Assembly: GCF_036237275.1 (NCBI RefSeq)
Contig: NZ_CP108352.1
Span: 7,130,001-7,194,000 of the forward strand
Direction of reading: 5' to 3'
From: Streptomyces sp. NBC_01353
GTDB lineage: Bacteria > Actinomycetota > Actinomycetes > Streptomycetales > Streptomycetaceae
DNA: 64,000 bases
Under the pieces are notes generated by a model. The model did not search any database. It was not told the origin of the DNA and was given only the letters and a program-made list of their open reading frames with translations. Positions 53,523 to 61,900 of the stretch are shown one piece after another; position 1 is the first letter of the stretch; each line of letters starts with the position of its first letter. The position numbers and the translations under genes are program-made.

Positions 53523-54799
53523 ACCAGTTCCTTTCCGCGGGTCTCCGGAAGCCCGAGCAGCGCGAGTACGGCGAGGCCGTAGCCGACGGCTCCGAAGACC
53601 AGCGCGCCACCGACGCCCCAGCTCTCGGCGAGGAAGCCCACCAGTGTCGGGAAGACGGCGCCGACCGCACGTCCGGTGTTGTACGTGAAGCCCTGTCCCG
53701 TACCGCGGACCGCCGTCGGGTACAGCTCGGCGAGGAAGGAGCCGAAGCCGCTGAAGATGGCCGACATGCAGAAGCCGAGGGGGAATCCGAGCACCAGGAG
53801 GAGCGTGTTCGCCCCGGAGGGGATGTTCGTGTAGGCGAGGACGGACAGCGCCGACAGCGCGGCGAAGATCGCGATGTTCTTCTTCCGGCCGAGCCGGTCC
53901 GTGAGGTAGCCCCCGGTCAGATAGCCGATGAAGGCCCCGGAGATCAGGAAGGTCAGATAGCCGCCGGTGCCGACCACCGTCAGACCGCGTTCGGTCTTCA
54001 GGAAGGTGGGGACCCAGGTGGCGAGGGTGTAGTAGCCGCCCTGCACACCGGTGGACAGGAGCACCGCGAAGAGCGTGGTGCGCAGCAGCGGCCCCTTGAA
54101 GATGGCGGTGAACGAGCCGCGTTCGGCGGAGGTGCGCCGGATCTCGGCGGCCTGCGGGGCGTCCTCGACGTTCCGCCGGACGTAGACCACCAGGAGCGCG
54201 GGCAGGGCGCCCGTCCAGAACATGACCCGCCAGGCGATGTCGGCGTCGACGAACTGGAAGACCAGGGTGTAGACGATCACCGCGAGCGCCCAGCCGGCCG
54301 CCCAGGCGCTCTGGACGCCGCCGAGGGTACGGCCCCGGTGCTTGGCGGAGGCGTACTCGGCGACCAGGATCGCGCCCACCGCCCACTCGCCGCCGAAACC
54401 GAGGCCCTGGAGGGCCCGGAAGAGCAGCAGGGTCTCGTAGTTGGGTGCGAAGCCGCACAGCACGGTGAAGAGCGCATAGGTGATGACCGTGATCATCAGC
54501 GCCTTCACCCTGCCGATGCGGTCGGCGAGGATGCCCGCCAGCGCGCCGCCGATCGCCGAGACGACGAGGGTGACGGTGGTCAGCAGACCGGTCTGGCCCT
54601 TGTCGAGGGAGAAGTAGGCGGCGATGGCCACCATCGACAGCGGCAGCGTGAAGAAGTCGTAGGAATCCAGGGCGTATCCGCCGAACGCGCCGCCGAAGGC
54701 GCGGCGGCCGCGCGGCCCGAGGGCTCGCAGCCAGGCGAACGCGCCCGTGTCGTCGGGCCGTTCGCCCTGGGTCTGCTGCTGGGTCTGTGTCGTGCTCAT
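53519..54799 (-). CDS. MFS transporter, organic-acid/aromatic-acid type
   Basis: 426 aa from ATG 54799 behind GAGGTG; an ATG 21 codons upstream is less likely. Twelve membrane helices; the loop-2/3 motif [12 protein letters not shown], and [29 protein letters not shown] in helix 4-5, place it in the sialate/aromatic-acid:H+ symporter (NanT/MHS-like) group. As the first gene of the pxp operon it probably imports 5-oxoproline or a related acid. The gene heads the operon divergent from a GntR regulator. Confidence 0.86.
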   Translation of the reverse strand: MSTTQTQQQTQGERPDDTGAFAWLRALGPRGRRAFGGAFGGYALDSYDFFTLPLSMVAIAAYFSLDKGQTGLLTTVTLVVSAIGGALAGILADRIGRVKALMITVITYALFTVLCGFAPNYETLLLFRALQGLGFGGEWAVGAILVAEYASAKHRGRTLGGVQSAWAAGWALAVIVYTLVFQFVDADIAWRVMFWTGALPALLVVYVRRNVEDAPQAAEIRRTSAERGSFTAIFKGPLLRTTLFAVLLSTGVQGGYYTLATWVPTFLKTERGLTVVGTGGYLTFLISGAFIGYLTGGYLTDRLGRKKNIAIFAALSALSVLAYTNIPSGANTLLLVLGFPLGFCMSAIFSGFGSFLAELYPTAVRGTGQGFTYNTGRAVGAVFPTLVGFLAESWGVGGALVFGAVGYGLAVLALLGLPETRGKELV

Positions 54800-54868
54800 C
54801 TGCACCTCGCAGAGGGGGAGGCGTGCCTGAGGACGTGCTGAAGGACCGTGCGGTGTCGTCAACGTAGG

Positions 54869-54885
54869 GGATTGTTGAACGATCC
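54869..54885. promoter_or_regulatory. Candidate GntR/FCD operator GGATTGTTGAACGATCC
   Basis: An imperfect palindrome (7 of 8 arm positions, single-base centre) in the 169-bp divergent region between the pxp-operon MFS gene and the GntR gene. ATTGTTnAACnAT-type sites are typical of FCD-subfamily GntR regulators. Confidence 0.6.
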
Positions 54886-54968
54886 GACAAGAGGTATGTC
54901 GTCACGTTCTTGTTTCCGCGAGGTACCTGCGATTGACTCGGCCGCGGACGACGGAGGGAACGGACACA

Positions 54969-55673
54969 GTGGGCGGAATCGACGAACTGGCGGACGACCG
55001 GGCGCTGCTCGGGCGGACCAGCACGGCGGAACGGGTGGCGGACATCCTGCGCACCCGCATCGCCGAGGGCTTCTTCCCGCCCGGCACCCGACTCTCCGAG
55101 GACAGCATCGGCGGCGCGCTCGGCGTCTCCCGCAACACGCTGCGCGAGGCGTTCCGGCTGCTCACGCACGAACGACTGCTCGTCCACCAGCTCAACCGGG
55201 GCGTCTTCGTGCGCGTCCTCGCGGTCGAAGACGTCGCCGACATCTACCGCACCCGCCGCCTCGTCGAATGCGCGGTCGTCCGCGACCTCGGGCAGCCGCC
55301 CTTCGTCCTCGACGGCCTCGCCGCCGCGGTCGAGGAGGGCGAGCGGGCCGCCCGCGCCGCGGACTGGAAGGGCGTCTCCACCGCCAACATCCACTTCCAC
55401 CGCGAACTGGTCGCCCTGGCCGGCAGCGCGCGCACCGACGAGCTGATGCGGGGCGTCCTCGCCGAACTCCGGCTCGCCTTCCACATCGTCGACGACCCCC
55501 GCGGCCTCCATGAGCCTTATCTCGTACGAAACCGGGAGATTCTGGAAGCCCTGCTCGCCGGCGAACGCACGACGGCGGAACGCCTCCTGGCCCGCTACCT
55601 CGACGACTCCCGCACCCGCATCGTCGAGGTGTACGCCAAGGCGGTCGAGGAGCCGGAGAGCCTGGAGGCCTGA
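54969..55673 (+). CDS. GntR family regulator, FCD (FadR-like) subfamily
   Basis: 234 aa from GTG 54969 with GGAGGG upstream; a TTG 12 codons earlier lacks a ribosome site. The winged helix is [50 protein letters not shown]. The FCD domain has [17 protein letters not shown], the metal-ligand [14 protein letters not shown] and a C-terminal acidic helix. FCD regulators bind organic acids, often through a metal. It is divergent from the pxp operon and most likely senses 5-oxoproline or D-glutamate, an inference from context. Confidence 0.9.
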   Translation: MGGIDELADDRALLGRTSTAERVADILRTRIAEGFFPPGTRLSEDSIGGALGVSRNTLREAFRLLTHERLLVHQLNRGVFVRVLAVEDVADIYRTRRLVECAVVRDLGQPPFVLDGLAAAVEEGERAARAADWKGVSTANIHFHRELVALAGSARTDELMRGVLAELRLAFHIVDDPRGLHEPYLVRNREILEALLAGERTTAERLLARYLDDSRTRIVEVYAKAVEEPESLEA

Positions 55674-55758
55674 GCGGGGCGGTCGCACCCGGGGTACCAC
55701 GTCCTGTTGCGCCGCGGGGTGCATCTGCGTCGTTTCGACCGTTGTCGGTGCGAGGACC

Positions 55759-55764
55759 TAATCT
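55759..55764 (+). promoter_or_regulatory. -10 box TAATCT for the leaderless SMC operon
   Basis: TAATCT ends 7 bp before the GTG start codon at 55772, so the transcript would begin at or next to the start codon. A plausible -35 (TTCGAC or TCGACC, 18-19 bp upstream) is weak. Confidence 0.6.
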
Positions 55765-55771
55765 GTGCATC

Positions 55772-57298
55772 GTGACTTCGCCTGCCTCGACGGACCTCGT
55801 TCCGCCCCAGCTCAGCGCGGGGCCGCGGCCCGCGCAGGGCCCGGCCGCCGACGAAGGGCTCGCGCGGCGCCTCCGCGCGCTCGCGTGCACCGCGCCGCTG
55901 CACGACCTGGACACCCGCAAGGCGAACCTGGCCGGTGAGTACTCGGTCTACGCGATGGCCGAGGTCGCTCTTTCCGCCATCGACCTCGTCACGCTCAATA
56001 TGGACTTCGACACCGGCGCCGACCACGAGCAGATCGTCGCCCGTCTCCTGCCCCGCGTCGCCGCCCAGGCCCCCGCCCGCCCCGCCGCCGAACATGAGCG
56101 CGTGGCCCGCTGGGTCCTGGAGAACCTGATCAACGTCGGCAGCGTCGACCGCGGCTTCCGCGCCGTCTACGGCACCTTCGGTGCCGACGGCGTCTACACC
56201 CGCCGCGACTACGACTTCAAGCTGATCGAAGAGGTCCCCGGCTACGGCGGAGGCGTCTACCTCCGCACGACCGACGAAGCGGTCAACGTCCTCGTCGGCG
56301 CCCTCGACACCGACGTCACGAGCGCACAGATAGCGGCTGAGGTGAAGCTCGAGGTCCTGATCAGCCGCGGCCGGCTCGCCGACGCCCAGCTGGCCGCCGA
56401 GCAGGCGCGCTACCGGACCGTGCAGTACGCCGAAAGCCTCCGCAGGACCCTGGAGGCGACCCGGCGCAACGTCCGCGCCGTGGACTGGCTGCAGGCCGTT
56501 CCGGACATGATCGCCGAGGCGCTGGACCACGTCGCCGACCGCTACCGCCACGAGAACGCGATCCTCACCAACATCCGCAAGGCCCGCGACGAGGCCGAGG
56601 ACGCCGAGCACAAGCGCCGCGCCGCCGAGCTCGTCGACATCGTCAAGGACTGCATCCGCCGCCACACCCAGCTCCAGTCCCGCCTCCTGGAGGCCGGCCC
56701 GCTCTTCCGTGCCGAGCAGGACCGGCAGGCCTTCGCCGCGCCCACCTCGTACACGGGGATAGATCTGTACGGGCAGCTCGTCGCGCCGATCCTGCCGCTC
56801 CCCGTCGAGCAGGCGACCAGGGTCACGGACGCCTTCTTCGCCCGCGGCACGGGACTGCGCACGCCCGCCTCCGTACGCGTCGGGGACCTGGTCGAGATGC
56901 TGCTCACCCCGCCGGTCGAGCGGGAGCACCTCGGCGCGGAGATGCCCGAGCCGGACCTGATCGCCACCCCCGACGACAGCCGCTTCAGCGAGGAGCAGCT
57001 GGCGAGCGCGATGGAGCTGCTCGACCTGGAGTACGACGCCCCGCGCCGCCTCTCCGGCCTCCTCGCCGACGCTCGCCGCCGCGACCCCGACCTGCCGTAC
57101 CTGGTCGCCCTCCTCGCCGTCCACGCGGCGAGCCCCCCGGTCGGCACCGCGTACCGCCAGGGCGAGGAGCGCCTGCTCTTCGCCGTCGACGACGGCACGC
57201 AGCTGGACGACCCGGAGTTCGGGGGCGCCGACTTGATAGTGGGTACGGCGCTCCTGGACGCACTCGGCATGGCGGCGGACCGCACGGAGGCCTCATGA
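55772..57298 (+). CDS. Kleisin-like subunit (MukF/MksF/JetA-type) of an SMC-like complex
   Basis: 508 aa from GTG 55772, with no ribosome site and a -10 just upstream (leaderless). Residues 1-100 are helical and winged-helix-like; residues about 195-320 are a long helical, coiled-coil-prone region (YRTVQYAESLRRTLEATRRNVRAVDWLQAVPDMIAEAL...RHENAILTNIRKARDEAEDAEHKRRAAEL); the last 130 residues are compact. The size, helical middle and position before a KITE-like and an SMC-like gene are those of MukF-type kleisins. No DUF3375 motif can be asserted without a search. The stop overlaps the next gene by 4 bp. Confidence 0.62.
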   Translation: MTSPASTDLVPPQLSAGPRPAQGPAADEGLARRLRALACTAPLHDLDTRKANLAGEYSVYAMAEVALSAIDLVTLNMDFDTGADHEQIVARLLPRVAAQAPARPAAEHERVARWVLENLINVGSVDRGFRAVYGTFGADGVYTRRDYDFKLIEEVPGYGGGVYLRTTDEAVNVLVGALDTDVTSAQIAAEVKLEVLISRGRLADAQLAAEQARYRTVQYAESLRRTLEATRRNVRAVDWLQAVPDMIAEALDHVADRYRHENAILTNIRKARDEAEDAEHKRRAAELVDIVKDCIRRHTQLQSRLLEAGPLFRAEQDRQAFAAPTSYTGIDLYGQLVAPILPLPVEQATRVTDAFFARGTGLRTPASVRVGDLVEMLLTPPVEREHLGAEMPEPDLIATPDDSRFSEEQLASAMELLDLEYDAPRRLSGLLADARRRDPDLPYLVALLAVHAASPPVGTAYRQGEERLLFAVDDGTQLDDPEFGGADLIVGTALLDALGMAADRTEAS

Positions 57299-58002
57299 CC
57301 ACGGACCGGGCGGAAACCGGGACGATGGCGCGGACCGCGCCCATGGACGGATTCCCGCCACCGGCCGAGGCGGCACTCGTCGACGGTTCTCCGTCGCCGG
57401 CCGTGGCCACGCAGGGGCACACGCCACTGGGCGACCGCGAGCCGGCAGCCGAGCCCCGGCTCCCGGCCGGGCCGTCGGTCGACGGGGTGGCGCCGGGCAT
57501 CGGCGCGGTACCCGTCGCGGACGAGACCGCGTTCGTGTCCGGTCCTTCGGCGGCCGGGAGTGAGCTTGCGGCCGATGGTCTGCCCCCGGCCGAGCCCCGG
57601 CTCCCGGCCGAGCCCCGGCTCCCGGCCGAGCCCCGGCTCCCGGCTCAGGGCCTGCTCCCGGTTCAGGGCCCGCCCGCGGGCGAGAGTTCCCTCGAGGGGG
57701 AGGTCGGCGCGTCCGACGCCGGCTCGCTCCCGAGCCGTGAGGCTCCGGTCGCCGCAGAGGAGACGCCCGCCGCGCGCGGCGCCGCGCCCGTCATGGCCGT
57801 CGGGGTCGTGTCGGCGCCCGCGTCGGCGCGCCGGAGTCCGGCGCCCTTTGTGCGGGCCGTCCGGCTGAGCGCCCCCGCGGGCGCGTCCGGCGACGTCCCG
57901 CCCCGGCGGAAGGCGGTGCGCGTCACCCCGGTCCGCCTGCCCCTGCCGCGCCCCGTCCCCACCGCACCGCCGACCACCCCCACCGAGGAGCCCCAGCCGT
58001 GA
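57295..58002 (+). CDS. Disordered Pro/Ala-rich protein, linker gene of the SMC-like operon
   Basis: 235 aa, ATG 57295, overlapping the upstream stop (ATGA) and, at its end, the next start (GTGA), so all three genes are translationally coupled. It has no recognisable domain: residues 1-165 are Pro/Ala/Gly/Glu-rich with EPRLPA repeats. The last 60 residues are strikingly basic (RRSPAPFVRAVRLSAPAG...PPRRKAVRVTPVRLPLPRP). No counterpart exists in MukBEF, MksBEF or Wadjet operons that I know. The basic tail could bind DNA or the ATPase; this is inference. Confidence 0.75.
   Translation: MTTDRAETGTMARTAPMDGFPPPAEAALVDGSPSPAVATQGHTPLGDREPAAEPRLPAGPSVDGVAPGIGAVPVADETAFVSGPSAAGSELAADGLPPAEPRLPAEPRLPAEPRLPAQGLLPVQGPPAGESSLEGEVGASDAGSLPSREAPVAAEETPAARGAAPVMAVGVVSAPASARRSPAPFVRAVRLSAPAGASGDVPPRRKAVRVTPVRLPLPRPVPTAPPTTPTEEPQP
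57590..57643 (+). repeat. Three perfect tandem 18-bp repeats (plus a separate fourth copy)
   Basis: The 18-bp unit CCGAGCCCCGGCTCCCGG occurs in perfect tandem at 57590-57607, 57608-57625 and 57626-57643. An identical copy lies at 57449-57466. Each encodes EPRLPA in the linker protein. Confidence 0.92.
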
Positions 58003-58895
58003 GCGAACACCACGCCGAGCACGCCGACGCGTGGAGCGAGCCGGAGCCCCCGCACACCCCCGCCGCGCCCGCCGCCGTCACCCCCGCGGACGCCGCCGAC
58101 GCCGCACGGCTCGTCTCGTTCGGGCTGCAGCCCAAGCTGCTGCCCGCCCGCGACGCCGAGTACGCCGAGCTGCTCCGGCGCTACCGCGAGGACCCCGCCT
58201 TCGCGCGCCTCGCCGACGCCGTCGCCACCGGCCTCGGACTCGTCGTCCTCGAGGTCTCCCCGCGCGCGGGCATGGCCGTCACCGCCGGCGAGGACTCCGT
58301 CTTCGCCGTCCGCATGGGCGACTACGCCCGCCGCGCCTCGACCGACTCCGCCGACCGGTTCCTGCACGGCCTCGCCCACCTCGCCGTCGCCGCCATGGCC
58401 TTCCCCCGCCCCGAGGACCTCGCCGACGACGGCTACATCGGCCGCCTCACCGTCAACGGCGTCGACTCCTTCGTACGCCAGGCCTGCCGTCGGCTCGAAG
58501 AGCGCGCCGAGGAGCAGGGCGAGAACACCGACCCCGCCTCCGACGCCCCCGGCCTGGAGGCCGCCTGGCGGATCTACGCCCGCCGCAGCTCCACCGGCGC
58601 CACCAAGGACGCCCGCCGTCTCGCCGGCTCCACGACCGGCATCGTCGGCAAGGCCGTCACCTTCCTCACCGAATCCGGGTTCCTCCAGCGCACCGGAGAC
58701 GACGCCGGCGGCGCCTACCGCACCACCGCCCGCTATCAGCTCCAGGTGCGCGACATGGCGGGCAGCGCCGCCATGGCCGAGCTCCTCGACCTCGGCGTCG
58801 TCCCCGTCAGCGACGGCTCCGCGACCCTCCTCCCGCCGCCCGACGGCGACGACCTGGAGCTCGCCGCCGACGCCGGCCTGCCCTTCCACGCGTAA
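57999..58895 (+). CDS. KITE/MukE/JetB-like subunit of the SMC-like complex
   Basis: 298 aa from GTG 57999, which overlaps the previous stop by 4 bp. After a disordered 35-residue N-terminus it is a compact helical protein with winged-helix features (LLPARDAEYAELLRRYREDPAFARLADAVATGLGL; STTGIVGKAVTFLTESGFLQR; YRTTARYQLQVRDMAGSAAMAELLDLGV). That composition and its place between the kleisin-like and the SMC-like genes suit a MukE/KITE partner. Direct motif proof is lacking. The SMC-like gene starts 57 bp later. Confidence 0.6.
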   Translation: MSEHHAEHADAWSEPEPPHTPAAPAAVTPADAADAARLVSFGLQPKLLPARDAEYAELLRRYREDPAFARLADAVATGLGLVVLEVSPRAGMAVTAGEDSVFAVRMGDYARRASTDSADRFLHGLAHLAVAAMAFPRPEDLADDGYIGRLTVNGVDSFVRQACRRLEERAEEQGENTDPASDAPGLEAAWRIYARRSSTGATKDARRLAGSTTGIVGKAVTFLTESGFLQRTGDDAGGAYRTTARYQLQVRDMAGSAAMAELLDLGVVPVSDGSATLLPPPDGDDLELAADAGLPFHA

Positions 58896-58952
58896 CCGCC
58901 CCGCGCCACCGCCCCGCGTCATCACCGAACCAGTCGACGAGAGTCCGCCGCC

Positions 58953-61900
58953 ATGTACGAGCTGTCCCGGGTCCGCCTCTACTCCATCGGTCCCGCCGGT
59001 GCGCGCTACGCCGACACCGTCCTGGACCTGCGCGGAGTCGGCGCGCCCGTGCCCCACCCCGCCCCCACCCAGGCGGAGTTCTTCGAGGAGGAGCCGGTCG
59101 GCCCGCCGCGCCGCCCCGCGCCCGCCGGCGTGCTCTTCCTGGAGAACGGCGGCGGCAAGTCCGTCCTCCTGAAGCTGATCTTCTCGGTCATGCTCCCCGG
59201 CCACCGCAACACCCTCGGCGGCGCAAGCTCCGGCGTGCTCCGCAAGTTCCTGCTCGCCGACGACTGCGGCCACGTCGCCCTGGAGTGGCAGCACACGCTC
59301 ACGGGCGAGCTCGTCGTCGTCGGCAAGGCCAGCGAGTGGCGCGGCCGCCAGGTCTCCAACGACCCTCGGAAGTTCGCCGAGGCCTGGTACTCCTTCCGCC
59401 CCGGACCCGGCCTGAGCATGGACAACCTCCCGGTCGCCGAGTCCACCGCCGTCCGCGCGCCCGTCGAGGGAGCCTCCGGCGCGCAGGGCCGCCGCCGCAC
59501 CATGAAGGGCTTCCGCGACGCCCTCACGGAGGCGGGAAAGGCGTACCCGCACCTGGAGGTCTACTGGGAGGAGATCCACGACCGCTGGAACGAGCACCTC
59601 GGCGACCTCGGTCTCGACCCCGAACTCTTCCGCTACCAGCGGGAGATGAACGCCGACGAGGGTGAGGCCGCCGGCCTCTTCGCGGTCAAGAAGGACTCCG
59701 ACTTCACCGACCTGCTCCTGCGGGCCGTCACCGACACCCGTGACACCGACGGCCTCGCCGACCTGGTCGGCGGCTTCGGCAACAAGCTCGGCCGGCGCGC
59801 CGAACTGACCGCCGAGCGGGACTTCACCGCGGGCTCCGTCGACCTCCTCGGACGGATCGTCGAAGCCGCCGGGACCCGGGCACGCGCGCGTGACGTCCAC
59901 GCGGCGTCCGAGCGCCGCACCCGTACGCTCGCCCGCCGCCTCTCCGCCCGCGCCACCGAGGAACGAGGCCGCACCGCCGAACTCGCCCAGCAGGTCACCT
60001 CCGCCGCGCACGCCGTCTCCGAGGCCGAGACCGCGCGCGGACGCAGCTCCCTCATCGCCGCCGAACTGGCCTACCGGCACGCCTCCCTGGCGCTGACCGT
60101 CGCCGAGAAGGGCGCCGCCTCCCAGCGCCGCGAGCTCACCGACGCCCGCACGCTGCACGCCGCCTGGCAGGCCGCAGAGGCCGTGCTCCGCAACCGGGCG
60201 GCCGGCGACCGCTCCGCGCGCGTCGCCGCCGCGATCCGCGAGGCCGAGCGTGACGCCGCGCCCGCGCTCGCCGCGCGCGCCAAGGCCGCCGCCGATCTCG
60301 TACGCGCCCTGCACGCCGCCGCCGAGGAGGGTGAGCGGCACGCGGCCGAGGAGGAGGAGCGCTCCGCGGCCCTCCAGGACGCAGGCGAGACCGCCCACCG
60401 CGACGCCACCGCTGCCGCCACCGAGGCCCAGCGCGCCCGCAGCGAGACCGGACACCTGCGGCAGCGCCTCGCCGAGGTCGAGCAGGAGACCGCCGAGGCG
60501 GTACGGGCGGGCTGGCTCGACGACACCGCCCCGGACGCCGACCCGGCACGCGCGGCCCTCGCCGCGAGCGACGCCGAGAAGACCACGGTCGCCGCCTGGG
60601 ATGCGGCCCGCGACGCGGCCCGTACCGCCGCCGACCACGCCCGCGAGGCCGCGGCCGCCGAGTCCCGCGCCGAACTCGCCGCCGCCCGCGCCACGGACGC
60701 CGCCGAGGCGGCCGAGAACGCCTACGACGCGGAACGCCGCGCCGCCGAGTCCCTCGCCACCGACGCACGCCTGGCCGAACTCCTGAGCCTGCCGGCCGCC
60801 CGGTCGACCTCCCCGTTCCCGGGCCAGCGCGCGGGGGAGACCGACGGAGCGGGCACCGAGGGCCAGAGCGCCGTCAGCGGCCGCGGCCCGGACGCCGAGC
60901 CGGGCGGCCCCGGACGGACGACGGGGGCGCACGGAGTTCCCGGCCAGAACGGGCGAGGCATCGGCTCCGGCGAGCCCGGCACGGGCTCGGGCGCGGATGC
61001 CGCCCCCGGCGCCGCCTTCGGGCTCGCGGGCGCGCCGGACTCCGGTTCCGAAGGAACCCCCGGCCCGCTCACGGTCACCGAGTTCGACCGGTACGCCGAC
61101 GAGCTCCGCCGACTGCTCGACCAGTCCATCGGCTCCGCCGAGCGTCAGCTCTTCGACCTGCGTACCGCCGCCGCCGACGACTCCCGCATCCTCGGCGCCC
61201 TCGGCGACGGCGGACTGCTGCCGCCGGGACCGGACGTGCTCGCCACCGTCGAGTACCTCGGCGAACAGGGCATCCCGGCGCTCCCGGGGTGGCGCTATCT
61301 CGCCCAGGCCGTCGACCCCGCCGACCACGCTGCCGTCCTGGCCGCCCGCCCCGAGCTGGTCGACGGCGTCGTGATCACCGACCCCGTCTCGTACGCCCGC
61401 GCCCGTGAGGTGCTGAGCACGGCAGCCCTGCTGCCGCGCTCCACCGTCGCCGTCGGCACCGCCGCCGCGCTCCTCGCGCCCGTACCGAGCCCGGACTCCG
61501 GCGAGGACACGGGCGTCTTCCTCGTCCCGCCGAACCCGGCCATGCACGACGAGCACGCCGCCGACGAGGAGCGGCACGCCCTGCGCGCCCGCGCCGTCGC
61601 CCGCGACGAGGAGATCCGCACGCTCGCGGCCCGGCTCACCGGCGACCGTTCGCTCGCCGCCCGGATCGGCTCGTGGCGAGCCGACTGCCCGCCCGGCATG
61701 ATCGCCGAACTGGCCGCCGTCGCCGCCGCCGCGCGCGAGACCGCGGAGGCGGCCGCGGCCACGCTCGCCGAGGCCCGGACGGTACGGGCGGAGGCCGACG
61801 AGGCCGCCGCCGACGCCGCCCGCGTACGGGACGAACGCCAGGAGGCCGCCCAGCGCGCCCGCCGTGTCGCCGACGCCCTCGCCGGCCTGGCGTTCCGGCT

